From: Fimbriimonadaceae bacterium
GTDB taxonomy: Bacteria > Armatimonadota > Fimbriimonadia > Fimbriimonadales > Fimbriimonadaceae
Assembly: GCA_019638775.1 (NCBI GenBank)
Contig: JAHBTD010000002.1
Coordinates: forward strand, 372,001 to 436,000
Reading direction: 5' to 3'
DNA: 64,000 nt
Part shown: positions 53,004 through 61,090 of the stretch, piece after piece
Layout of the letters: each line of letters opens with the position of its first letter
Position numbering within the stretch: position 1 is the stretch's first letter
Program-made: the position numbers and the translations under genes
The notes under the pieces: model-generated
Databases searched by the model: none
Seen by the model: only the letters and a program-made list of their open reading frames with translations
What the model was told of the DNA's origin: nothing

Positions 53004-53046
53004 TATAATAGATATCATAAGATAACTTGAGTCTTATAGACTCATG
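53004..53046 (+). promoter_or_regulatory. clpB promoter with HAIR-like (HspR) operator
   Basis: A TATAAT (53004-53009) is followed by CTTGAGT-N7-ACTCATG (53026-53046). The HAIR consensus is CTTGAGT-N7-ACTCAAG; only the second-to-last base of the second arm differs. The site lies between the -10 box and the clpB ATG at 53061, where a repressor would block initiation. The -35 region is weak. Confidence 0.75.
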
Positions 53047-53060
53047 TATACAGAACCGAG

Positions 53061-55673
53061 ATGAGATTCGACAAACTCACCATCAAAGCGCAGGAAGCCA
53101 TCCAGGGAGCTCAGCAGCTAGCCTCCGACCTCCAGCATTCGACCATCGACGTCGAACATCTGCTGGCATCGATGATCCGGCAGGAGGGCGGCGTGGTCCG
53201 TTCCCTGCTTGAAAAGCTGAGCGTCGACGCCGACACCGTTCTTTCCGAGACGCAGAAAGAGCTGGACCAGATCGCCAAGGTCAGCGGCAGCGGGGCGGCT
53301 TACGGCTCGTCCATGTCCAGTCGCATCAGCCAGCTCTTCAACGAGGCTTTCAAGCTCGCCGACGCCAACGAAGACGAGTACGTCTCCACCGAGCACTTCC
53401 TTCTGGCGATGGCAGGCGACACCGGCCCGGCAGGAAAGATCCTAAAGCGGTTGGGGGTGACCGCCAAGGAGCTGGAAGCCGCGATCGAAGACCTGCGCGG
53501 AGGGCGCAAGGCCAATGATCCCAACGCAGAAGACCGCTACAAGGCCCTGGAAAAGTACGGCATCGACCTGACCGCCAAAGCCCGCCAAGGCAAGCTGGAC
53601 CCGGTGATCGGGCGCGACGAGGAGATTCGCCGCGTCATCCAGGTGCTCAGCCGCCGCACCAAGAACAACCCGGTGCTGATCGGTGAGCCGGGCGTCGGCA
53701 AGACCGCCGTTGTGGAGGGGCTTGCCCAGCGCATCGTCGCCGGGGACGTGCCGGAGAGCCTGCGCAACAAGTCGATCATCTCGCTCGATCTGGGCGCGAT
53801 GGTGGCGGGTGCGAAGTATCGCGGCGAGTTTGAAGATCGCCTCAAGGCGGTGCTCGACGACATCAAGCATGCCGAAGGCCGCGTGGTCCTTTTCATCGAC
53901 GAGCTGCATACGCTCGTGGGTGCGGGCAAGGCCGAGGGCTCATTAGACGCCAGCAACATGATGAAACCGATGCTTGCGCGAGGAGAGCTGCGGTGCGTGG
54001 GCGCGACCACGCTGAACGAATACCGCCAGTACGTCGAGAAGGACAAGGCTTTGGAGCGGCGCTTCCAAAGCGTCTACGTGGGCGAGCCGAGCGTCGAGGA
54101 GACGATTTCGATCCTGCGCGGGCTCAAAGAGCGCTATGAGATTCATCACGGAGTGCGCATCACCGACTCCGCGCTCGTCGCCGCCGCAACCCTCTCCCAC
54201 CGCTACATCTCTGACCGCCTCCTGCCCGACAAGGCCATCGACCTCGTCGACGAGTCGGCTTCGCGGCTGAAGATGGAGATCGACTCCGTTCCGCAAGAGA
54301 TCGACGAAGTGGAGCGGCAGCTGGTGCAGCTGGAGATCGACCGCGAGGCCCTTCGCAAGGAAGAGGACGAGCCCAGCAAAGAGCGCCTGAAGACCACCGA
54401 AAAGAAGCTCGCCGAGCTGCAGGAAAAGGCAGTCGGCATGCGTGCGGAATGGCAGAAGGAAAAGGAGCAGATCGACGCCGTTCAGAAGATCAAGCAGGAG
54501 ATCGACACCCTCCGGCTGGAGCTTCAGAAGGCCGAGCGAGATTCCGACTGGGCCAAGGCCGCCGAGATTCAGCATGGGCGCATTCCGACCCTCCAAAAGC
54601 AGCTCGAAGACGAAACGAAACTGCTGGAGAAGGTTCAGGCAGGCGGCAAGATGCTGAAGGAGGAGGTGGACAGCGAAGACATCGCCGAAGTGGTGAGCCG
54701 CTGGACCGGCGTCCCCGTCAGCAAACTCCTTCAAGGCGAGATGCAGAAGCTCCTCACCATGGAAGACTTCCTGCGCAAGCGCGTGGTCGGGCAGGATGAG
54801 GCTTTGCAGATCGTCAGCGACGCGATCCGCCGCTCGCGCAGCGGCATCGCCGACCCGAACCGCCCTATCGGCAGCTTCCTGTTCTTGGGCCCCACCGGCG
54901 TGGGCAAGACCGAAACCGCCAAGGCCCTCGCCGAGTTTATGTTCAACGACGAGCGCAGCATCGTGCGCATCGACATGAGCGAGTACGGCGAGAAGCATTC
55001 GGTGGCCCGGCTCATAGGTGCGCCTCCGGGATACGTGGGCTATGAAGAGGGGGGCCAGCTGACCGAGGCCATCCGCCGAAGGCCGTACAGCATCGTCCTG
55101 CTGGACGAGGTGGAGAAGGCGCACCCCGAGGTCTTCAACGTCCTGCTGCAGCTGCTCGACGACGGTCGGCTCACCGACGGTCAGGGCCGCACGGTGGACT
55201 TCAAGAACACCATCGTCATCATGACCAGCAACTTAGGATCGCACCATTACAGCGACCCGGTGAGCGCAGACGCAGGCTTCTCCGAGATCAAGCAGAGGAT
55301 TCTGGACGAGGTGCGGCTGGCGTTCCGGCCCGAGTTCGTCAACCGTCTCGACGACCTGATCGTCTTCCGACCGCTGGGCGTGAACGAGATCAAGCAGATC
55401 GTGAAGATTCAGCTTGGCCTGCTGGCAGAGCGGCTGCGCGACCGACGCATCGAGCTGACGCTGACGGATGCGGCAGCGGCGGAGATCGCGGTGGTCGGGT
55501 ACGACCCGGTCTATGGCGCGCGCCCGCTGAAGCGAGCGATCCAGACGGAGATCATGAACCCGCTCGCGCAGAAGCTGCTCTCGGGAGAAATCCAAGACGG
55601 CACATCGCTAAGCGTTGACTTTGCCGATGGCAGCTTCGAGTTCACATCGGGCGACCCTGTCACCAAGGGTTAA
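53061..55673 (+). CDS. clpB: ATP-dependent chaperone ClpB
   Basis: Hexameric AAA+ disaggregase working with DnaK to resolubilise proteins after heat stress. 870 residues. It has an N domain ([28 protein letters not shown], split over two helices) and NBD1 with Walker [18 protein letters not shown] and GYVGR-like loops ([12 protein letters not shown]). A long coiled-coil middle domain (about 400-530, rich in Glu/Lys/Leu) follows. NBD2 has Walker [18 protein letters not shown] and pore-loop [11 protein letters not shown]. Complete and standard. A HAIR-like box in its promoter suggests HspR control, but no dnaK or hspR gene is in the window. Confidence 0.97.
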   Translation: MRFDKLTIKAQEAIQGAQQLASDLQHSTIDVEHLLASMIRQEGGVVRSLLEKLSVDADTVLSETQKELDQIAKVSGSGAAYGSSMSSRISQLFNEAFKLADANEDEYVSTEHFLLAMAGDTGPAGKILKRLGVTAKELEAAIEDLRGGRKANDPNAEDRYKALEKYGIDLTAKARQGKLDPVIGRDEEIRRVIQVLSRRTKNNPVLIGEPGVGKTAVVEGLAQRIVAGDVPESLRNKSIISLDLGAMVAGAKYRGEFEDRLKAVLDDIKHAEGRVVLFIDELHTLVGAGKAEGSLDASNMMKPMLARGELRCVGATTLNEYRQYVEKDKALERRFQSVYVGEPSVEETISILRGLKERYEIHHGVRITDSALVAAATLSHRYISDRLLPDKAIDLVDESASRLKMEIDSVPQEIDEVERQLVQLEIDREALRKEEDEPSKERLKTTEKKLAELQEKAVGMRAEWQKEKEQIDAVQKIKQEIDTLRLELQKAERDSDWAKAAEIQHGRIPTLQKQLEDETKLLEKVQAGGKMLKEEVDSEDIAEVVSRWTGVPVSKLLQGEMQKLLTMEDFLRKRVVGQDEALQIVSDAIRRSRSGIADPNRPIGSFLFLGPTGVGKTETAKALAEFMFNDERSIVRIDMSEYGEKHSVARLIGAPPGYVGYEEGGQLTEAIRRRPYSIVLLDEVEKAHPEVFNVLLQLLDDGRLTDGQGRTVDFKNTIVIMTSNLGSHHYSDPVSADAGFSEIKQRILDEVRLAFRPEFVNRLDDLIVFRPLGVNEIKQIVKIQLGLLAERLRDRRIELTLTDAAAAEIAVVGYDPVYGARPLKRAIQTEIMNPLAQKLLSGEIQDGTSLSVDFADGSFEFTSGDPVTKG

Positions 55674-55689
55674 ACGGCCGGTACCAGGC

Positions 55690-56040
55690 TCAAGATCGCT
55701 TTTTGGGCCTGGTCATTGCCACGACCAATAGCGTGACGAACAGCACCACGAACAGCGTGCCCAATCCCAGCAGAGCGATCTTCGTCCCTCGTGCCGACAT
55801 CGTGCCGAGCGCGTGCTCAGGCGACTGCCAAGTTGTGAAAGCAGCCCAGCCTAGCAGCCCGAAGAGGCCAATCGTTGCCCAACCGCGCATGCCTTTGCTC
55901 TTGGACTGCCACGCGTCTGGGATGGCGATGAGCCCGAAGAAACCCAACGCCGAAAAAGGAACGTTCGCAAACGCAACTCCCGCCGCCAAGAACGCCAAAA
56001 ACTCGAGTTTGAGCAGCAGAATAGCGAAGGAGCGGAGCAC
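55690..56040 (-). CDS. Small multi-pass membrane protein of unknown function
   Basis: 116 residues, probably four transmembrane helices (FAILLLKLEFLAFLAAGVAFA, FSALGFFGLIAIPDAWQ, ATIGLFGLLGWAAFTTW, KIALLGLGTLFVVLFVTLLVVAM) with a basic C-terminus. No family is recognised. It is convergent with clpB, its stop lying 16 bases after the clpB stop. Coding character is supported by the regular helix pattern. Confidence 0.55.
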   Translation of the reverse strand: MLRSFAILLLKLEFLAFLAAGVAFANVPFSALGFFGLIAIPDAWQSKSKGMRGWATIGLFGLLGWAAFTTWQSPEHALGTMSARGTKIALLGLGTLFVVLFVTLLVVAMTRPKKRS

Positions 56041-56079
56041 TCTCGAATTATGAAACGTCGGTTAGTGAAGATGTGACCG

Positions 56080-56207
56080 GTAAGGATCGTAAGGAGTAAG
56101 GATTGTAAAGATTAGGTCTCGAAAACCAAAATTCCGAGACTAGAGTTTCGTTGCTCGGGCGGCCAATTGGCAATTATCCTTACGATCCTTACTCCTTACA
56201 ACCCTTA
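56080..56207. repeat. Inverted pair of GTAAGGA heptamer tracts
   Basis: The first tract (56080-56110) reads GTAAGGATC, GTAAGGA, GTAAGGA, TTGTAA. The second (56172-56207) is its approximate reverse complement (TCCTTAC, GATCCTTAC, TCCTTAC, AACCCTTAC). The arms could fold into a long hairpin upstream of yjbQ. Confidence 0.75.
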
Positions 56208-56238
56208 CACTGCAATTCCCCCGAGTATCCTCAACTCC

Positions 56239-56649
56239 GTGAAAGCCCACACGGAATACCTCTGGTTTCAGACCCAAAAGCAGGAAGAGTTCGTCTGCAT
56301 CACCGACGAGATCGCCAAGATCGTGATGGAGTCTGGCGTGCAGGAGGGGATGGTCCTTGTCTCCGCCATGCACATCACCGCTGCTGTCTACGTGAACGAC
56401 CTTGAATATGGCCTGATTGAGGACATCAAGGACTGGCTAAACGGGTTGTGCCCCAAAGCAAACTATCGGCACCACCAGACTGGAGAAGATAACGGAGAAG
56501 CCCATCTCAAGAACCTTATCATGCACCACCAAGTGATCCTGCCCATCACCAACGGCGGACTGGACCTTGGTCCCTGGCAGCAGGTGTTCTACGCCGAGTT
56601 TGACGGGCAAAGGCGAAAGCGAGTCGTTGTCAAAGTGATGGGAGAATAA
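56239..56649 (+). CDS. yjbQ: YjbQ family protein (UPF0047)
   Basis: 136 residues from a GTG at 56239, matching the usual length of about 138. The family blocks are clear: [35 protein letters not shown], and the metal-site region [15 protein letters not shown] with [14 protein letters not shown] near the end. YjbQ proteins form trimers, and some have thiamine-phosphate synthase side activity; the physiological role is open. The upstream in-frame extension arises from the repeat and is excluded. The neighbouring genes give no functional clue. Confidence 0.92.
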   Translation: MKAHTEYLWFQTQKQEEFVCITDEIAKIVMESGVQEGMVLVSAMHITAAVYVNDLEYGLIEDIKDWLNGLCPKANYRHHQTGEDNGEAHLKNLIMHHQVILPITNGGLDLGPWQQVFYAEFDGQRRKRVVVKVMGE

Positions 56650-56840
56650 TTGATGAAGGCACGGTTGCAGGCCAGTACCGGCAGGTATGCCTGATGCTCA
56701 CCTGCGAGTGAGATGCAAACCGGGAGAGATGATGGTGGAGGCTGTGCGATAGTTAGGAAGGCCCATTGAAGAGCAAAAGAAGTCGATGTCCAATTCGATC
56801 TTGAGGAAGGAATTCTAGCTCGCGAATTTTCTCTCTTTGC

Positions 56841-57165
56841 AGGGAGGACTTCTCATCATTGTCGCGGTCGCTTGCTTGGTTTGGCTCCTGATGCAACCCA
56901 AAGAGAAGGCTCGGGACATGGCTCTTCGAGAGATCGTCTGGGGACCGCTGTTGAAGGCCTGCGTTTTCAGGATGAGAACTACTTCTCCCAGAGGAGTACT
57001 CAAGGCGAAGGCTACAACATCGAGGGAGCCTATGCGCAGCAGGGGATGCAGGACGGCTCTAGCATCGCTGGTGCAACGTAGCCCAATGGCATCGATATGC
57101 TGGGTGCTGCTGAGATTATGACCATGGACGGAATGAGCAGCATGACGATTGCCGTTTATCGGTAG
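56841..57165 (+). pseudogene. Possible decayed ORF with hydrophobic N-terminus
   Basis: In the 625-base gap between yjbQ and the TIR gene. A hydrophobic start (LLIIVAVACLVWLLM, followed by a KEKARDMALREIVWG segment) is in one frame. Then a Gln/Gly-rich frame (DENYFSQRSTQGEGYNIEGAYAQ...) runs to a TAG at 57079 and continues in the same frame after it (PNGIDMLGAAEIMTMDG) to 57165. This pattern fits a frameshifted and stop-interrupted gene, but no family is recognised, so noise cannot be excluded. Nothing else is seen in the gap. Confidence 0.35.
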
Positions 57166-57274
57166 GCTTGATGAATGGGCTTTGGTAGCGCAGGAAGAGC
57201 AAGTGAAAATACTTTTCATTTGAGTTGAATGCCAGCAGGTTTACTTTTCCGATTTTTTTCGACAGAATTGGAAA

Positions 57275-58180
57275 ATGAAGTTATTTCTTAGCTGGTCAGG
57301 CGATAGAAGTAAGGCCCTGGCGGAAGCATTTGACAAGTGGATTCAAAGCGTCGTACAAGCAGTCACTCCTTTTTTCTCTCCAGACGACATTGAAAAGGGA
57401 AGCTTTTGGTTTCAAGAAATTAATGAAAATCTCAAGGAAGCCAAGACGGGCATTATGTTCATAACGCAAGAGAATCGCGATCGACCTTGGATGCTCTTTG
57501 AAGCGGGAGCACTTGCTACAAAAATAGGAAAGCCACGTTTAATTCCTCTACTTTTTGATATGCAGCCATCTGAATTGACAGGTCCTTTAGCTAACCTAAA
57601 TGTTGCAGTATTCAATAAAGATGAAATCAAGAAAGTTGTAATGACAATAAATGGGCAAGTTGAAGAACAAAGGCTGGATCCAGCTGTTCTTGACAGTGTA
57701 TTTGAAAAGTGGTGGCCTGACTTGGATGACGCTGTAGCTACCATCTTGTCGCAGGAAGATCATAAGATAAGTCCCTCCAGACCTACAGAGGACATATTGG
57801 AAGAATTGCTTGCACTAGGTAGATTAACGCGCGAGTATCTATACTCGATAGAGCAACAATGGGAATTATTGGCAGAAGACCGGGAAGCACCCTTTGTTCA
57901 TAAACTCCACTATCGTTATCCAAAGCACATTGTTCATCAAGCGCTCGGTAGTATTCCAATGAAGTACAGAGAGCCAGTAATTTTATTGGATTTCGAGGCA
58001 GTTACAATGAAAGCTGCTTCCGAATTGATACAAGCGTCTCCAGCAACAGTGCGTTCGAGAGCGAGCATAGGGCGGCAAATGCTTAAAGAGTCTTTACTGG
58101 AACTGAAGATGAATGTTAATAGAGAAAGGTTAGCCGTATCTGCAAATGAAGACTCCCAGACCTCTGACGAGGAAGAGTGA
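57275..58180 (+). CDS. TIR-domain protein with C-terminal sigma-70 region-4-like HTH
   Basis: 301 residues. The N-terminus (1-125) is a TIR-fold domain of the bacterial type: MKLFLSWSGDRSKALAEAF, FFSPDDIEKGSFWFQEINE, KTGIMFITQENRDRPWMLF and FEAGALA, which supplies the catalytic-position E76. Such domains usually cleave NAD+ in antiphage or signalling systems. After a linker and a helical region, residues about 219-277 read QALGSIPMKYREPVILLDF, then TMKAASELIQASPATVRSR and IGRQMLKESLLEL. This is the pattern of sigma-70 region 4 with its helix-turn-helix (LP.k.R.v..L...), and the fusion is unusual. The gene is clearly AT-richer than its neighbours and stands alone, suggesting horizontal transfer. 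DNA binding and NADase activity are predictions. Confidence 0.8.
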   Translation: MKLFLSWSGDRSKALAEAFDKWIQSVVQAVTPFFSPDDIEKGSFWFQEINENLKEAKTGIMFITQENRDRPWMLFEAGALATKIGKPRLIPLLFDMQPSELTGPLANLNVAVFNKDEIKKVVMTINGQVEEQRLDPAVLDSVFEKWWPDLDDAVATILSQEDHKISPSRPTEDILEELLALGRLTREYLYSIEQQWELLAEDREAPFVHKLHYRYPKHIVHQALGSIPMKYREPVILLDFEAVTMKAASELIQASPATVRSRASIGRQMLKESLLELKMNVNRERLAVSANEDSQTSDEEE

Positions 58181-58374
58181 GGCGTACTATATGACAGCGT
58201 TTATGGTGCAATCTAAGCTTGCCCGTATTATCCACTGAAGTCAGTGTTAAGTTGATGTTGAATGATGTATGACATGCGTTATGAAACAAAAGAGAACAAT
58301 CAGATAGTAGAGCCGCAAAAGTGATACACCCAAAGATGAGACTTATTCCAAGCCGTTGGTGCTTGTGTACCGAT

Positions 58375-59895
58375 TCACCCACGGAGTTCTTTCGGCAACA
58401 ACTCTCTCGGGAAGTTCTGATAGCAAACCGGCCTCAGCCAGCGGTCAATCGCTCTTCCCCCGACCGATGTGGACTGCCCATCGGTCGTTGCCGGGAACGG
58501 TCCGCCATGCACCATTGCTTGGCATACCTCAACCCCAGTTGGGAACTGGTTTAAGATCACGCGACCCGCTATTCGTGTGAGTACATTCAGAATTGGCGCA
58601 GCGTGGGCAAGGTCAGTGGGAGTCGCATGGATCGTGCCCGTAAGCTGTCCTTCCATGACCGCAATGGCTTGGGCTGCTTCTTCGATGGAGTCACAAATCA
58701 CGAGCAGCGTTTCCGGTCCAAACACCTCATCGCGCACCTCGCTTTCGTGCATGAACGTAGCTGCCGAAACCTCGAACACAGACGTTTCCCCCGGCTTGTC
58801 CGCCGATACAATCGGCGTCACTCCTTTTAAGCCGGAGATCCGCCGAACCATCCTCAAATAGTGCTCGCCGATCCCTTCTGTCAACATCGTTCCACAAGGT
58901 GTCTCGCTCATCAGTTGGGCAAATCTGGACTTAAACGCTTCAAGCCCCTCCATGCCAACGATGAACGCCACTCCAGGATTCGTGCAGAACTGCCCAACTC
59001 CAAGTGTTACGCTGGCATGAAGTCCCGTCGCGAAACCCTCGGGGTCGGTTGCGAGCTTGTCGGGCATTACCACCACGGGGTTGATGCTGCTCATCTCGGC
59101 ATAAACCGGGATCGGGGTTGGGCGTGATTGGGCGAGCTTCTGGATAGCGAGTCCACCTGACCGCGATCCTGTAAACCCAACGCCTTTGATAGATTCGTGC
59201 TGCACCAACACCTGGCCGATCTCGTACCTCTCGTCAAAGAGCATCGAAAACACACCCTCGGGCATGCCGGTTTCCTGGGCCGCAGCAACAATCGCGTTCG
59301 CGACGAGTTCCGAAGTACCAGGATGTGCGGGGTGAGCCTTGACAACGACTGGGCACCCAGCTGCCAAAGCGGATGCCGAATCTCCTCCGGCGACCGCAAA
59401 CGCGAGAGGAAAGTTCGATGCGCCAAAGACGGCGACAGGACCGATCGGTTGCTTCATAGATCGGACGTCGGGCTTGGGGAGAGGCTGACGGTCGGGGTCT
59501 GCGTGGTCAATGCGCACGTCTTGGTAGCTTCCGCCTTCGAGGATCGCGGCGAAGAATCGCAATTGCCCACAGGTCCGCCCAATCTCACCCATGATGCGGC
59601 CTTCTGGCAAGGCTGTTTCATGCGTTGCTCGCTGGATGATGGCCTCCTTTCCGGCCTCGATCTGCGTCGCAATTGCACGGAGAAACTCCGCTCTCTTCAA
59701 CCTGCCTGCCGCTGCAAAAGTAGGGAAGGCTTTGCCTGCAAGAGTCGCCGCGTCATCGACCTCAGTTTGCAGGGCAGTGTGGAACTCTCCAGATAGGCTC
59801 TCCCCAGTAAGGCGGCTCTTGACCGTGAAGCGCTGGCCCCCGGCTGACCCGCGGCTGATTCCGATGAATGAAAGTCCTTTTAGCATGCTCTTCAT
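58375..59895 (-). CDS. Aldehyde dehydrogenase, probable 2-oxoglutarate semialdehyde dehydrogenase
   Basis: 506 residues, the NAD(P)-dependent ALDH fold. The cofactor region has VAVFGASNFPLAFAVAGGDSASALAAGCPVVVK. The catalytic Cys is in VGQFCTNPG and the general-base Glu in YAEMSSINPV. The short GFTGSRSGG loop matches the 2-oxoglutarate-semialdehyde dehydrogenase group rather than betaine- or succinate-semialdehyde types. It is last in a four-gene minus-strand cluster with a hydroxyproline epimerase, a D-amino-acid oxidoreductase and a DapA-type deaminase. In that pathway it would convert 2,5-dioxopentanoate to 2-oxoglutarate. The ATG at 59886 is an alternative start. Confidence 0.88.
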   Translation of the reverse strand: MKSMLKGLSFIGISRGSAGGQRFTVKSRLTGESLSGEFHTALQTEVDDAATLAGKAFPTFAAAGRLKRAEFLRAIATQIEAGKEAIIQRATHETALPEGRIMGEIGRTCGQLRFFAAILEGGSYQDVRIDHADPDRQPLPKPDVRSMKQPIGPVAVFGASNFPLAFAVAGGDSASALAAGCPVVVKAHPAHPGTSELVANAIVAAAQETGMPEGVFSMLFDERYEIGQVLVQHESIKGVGFTGSRSGGLAIQKLAQSRPTPIPVYAEMSSINPVVVMPDKLATDPEGFATGLHASVTLGVGQFCTNPGVAFIVGMEGLEAFKSRFAQLMSETPCGTMLTEGIGEHYLRMVRRISGLKGVTPIVSADKPGETSVFEVSAATFMHESEVRDEVFGPETLLVICDSIEEAAQAIAVMEGQLTGTIHATPTDLAHAAPILNVLTRIAGRVILNQFPTGVEVCQAMVHGGPFPATTDGQSTSVGGRAIDRWLRPVCYQNFPRELLPKELRG

Positions 59896-59896
59896 A

Positions 59897-60014
59897 GCAT
59901 GGGCGTCTCGCCCATGTTTCCCACGGTCGTCTCGACCATGGCCTTGTGCTCAGGCAAATTACCTGTCACATTATTCTGTCACGGTTCGAGTGCATGGGCG
60001 AGACGCCCATGGGA
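59897..60014. repeat. Pair of CATGGGCG palindromes
   Basis: CATGGGCG-TCT-CGCCCATG (59899-59917) and, 76 bases later, CATGGGCG-AGA-CGCCCATG (59994-60012). These are exact reverse complements of each other, so they also form an inverted pair. A related ACGGTCGTCTCGACCATGG lies between. The pair fills the gap between two cluster genes. Confidence 0.85.
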
Positions 60015-60059
60015 CGCACGCCTGAGACGGACGTGCCACGTGACTGGACCATCCCCTCA

Positions 60060-60956
60060 TTAGACCATTGGCCTGGTCTTCAACGCCTCATTGATCACCG
60101 CTCTCGCTTCCGCAAGCTCCGCACCCGTCAACTCCAATCTGGGCGGGCGTACCGTTACGGACCCCCATCCAACCATCTCTTGCACGAGTTTGATGAGTTG
60201 GACAAACTTAGGAACTGTATCAAGCCTGAGCAAAGGCAAGAACCACTTATACAGCTCATCGGTCTCTTTATCCTTGCCATCCAGAGTCCACCGCCAGAGA
60301 GCCACCGACTCCTTCGGGAACGCGCTGACCAGACCCGCGACCCAGCCCGTCGCTCCGGCCCTGATGCCCTCCACGATCACGTCGTCCACACCAACCATTA
60401 GCGTGATCTTGTCGCCAATCAACGCCTTAATGGCGGTGACCCGGCGCACATCCGTGCTGGACTCCTTCACCGCTTTCATGTTCGGATTTGCTGCCGCAAG
60501 CTCAGCGACCTGTTCAGGCACGAAATCTGTTTTGTACGCGACGGGGTTGTTGTAGAGGATGCAGGGAAGATCGGTCGCCCGCATCACGATCTCCACATGA
60601 GTTCGCATTTCGCGCCAATCGGTGCTGTAGGCATATGGCGGCAAGACCATCGCGCCTTTGCATCCAATCTTGGCGGCGTCCTCGATCAGGCTGCAGGCTT
60701 CGGCGGTGCTGAGTCCGGCGATGCCCGGGACGATGGGTGAATCCGGCAGGGCCTCGACGCAGGCCTTGAGGATATCGCGCTTTTCCTGGTGTGTTAGAGT
60801 CGCGCCCTCCCCGAGAGAACCGAGGGGGACTATGCCGTGGTTGCCCTCTTCGATAAGCCAGCGGACGTGCTTTTGGAGGAAATCGTAGTCGACCGAACCG
60901 TCGGATTTGAATGGGGTTGTGATGGCGGGAAAAACGCCGGAAAAGTTAACCTGCAT
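60060..60956 (-). CDS. DapA-family deaminase/aldolase, probable pyrroline-4-hydroxy-2-carboxylate deaminase
   Basis: 298 residues, (beta/alpha)8 Schiff-base enzyme of the DHDPS/NAL family. Tyr135 (ILYNNPVAY) and the Schiff-base Lys164 (MKAVKESSTD) are in place. GSLGEGATLT (residues 42-51) corresponds to the family GTTGE motif. Within this cluster the likely reaction is deamination of cis-4-hydroxy-pyrroline-2-carboxylate to 2,5-dioxopentanoate, as in hydroxyproline catabolism. Genome context supports this over dihydrodipicolinate synthase, since no lysine-pathway genes are nearby. Specificity cannot be read from the sequence alone. Confidence 0.85.
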   Translation of the reverse strand: MQVNFSGVFPAITTPFKSDGSVDYDFLQKHVRWLIEEGNHGIVPLGSLGEGATLTHQEKRDILKACVEALPDSPIVPGIAGLSTAEACSLIEDAAKIGCKGAMVLPPYAYSTDWREMRTHVEIVMRATDLPCILYNNPVAYKTDFVPEQVAELAAANPNMKAVKESSTDVRRVTAIKALIGDKITLMVGVDDVIVEGIRAGATGWVAGLVSAFPKESVALWRWTLDGKDKETDELYKWFLPLLRLDTVPKFVQLIKLVQEMVGWGSVTVRPPRLELTGAELAEARAVINEALKTRPMV

Positions 60957-61090
60957 GGAGGGCTAAAGATTACCTTTTGAGGTTCCTTCTGAGTGCGGCA
61001 GTTTAGCACGGCTTTACCAGTCCGAGATCGCTTGGTTCTATTACTTGAAGCTCTTAACGGGGCCGTAACTCCTTGTTTGATTGATGCGCC

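Noticed and set aside
53943-55124. 393-residue open frame on the minus strand within clpB
   Set aside because: It lies entirely antisense to clpB, which has every AAA+ motif. The antisense frame is Leu- and His-rich low-quality sequence, as expected for a shadow of a GC-rich gene.
55684-55712. Intrinsic terminator after clpB
   Set aside because: CCAGGC/GCCTGG is only a 6-bp stem around a 17-base loop. The T-run is inside the loop instead of after the stem, and it overlaps the end of the convergent gene.
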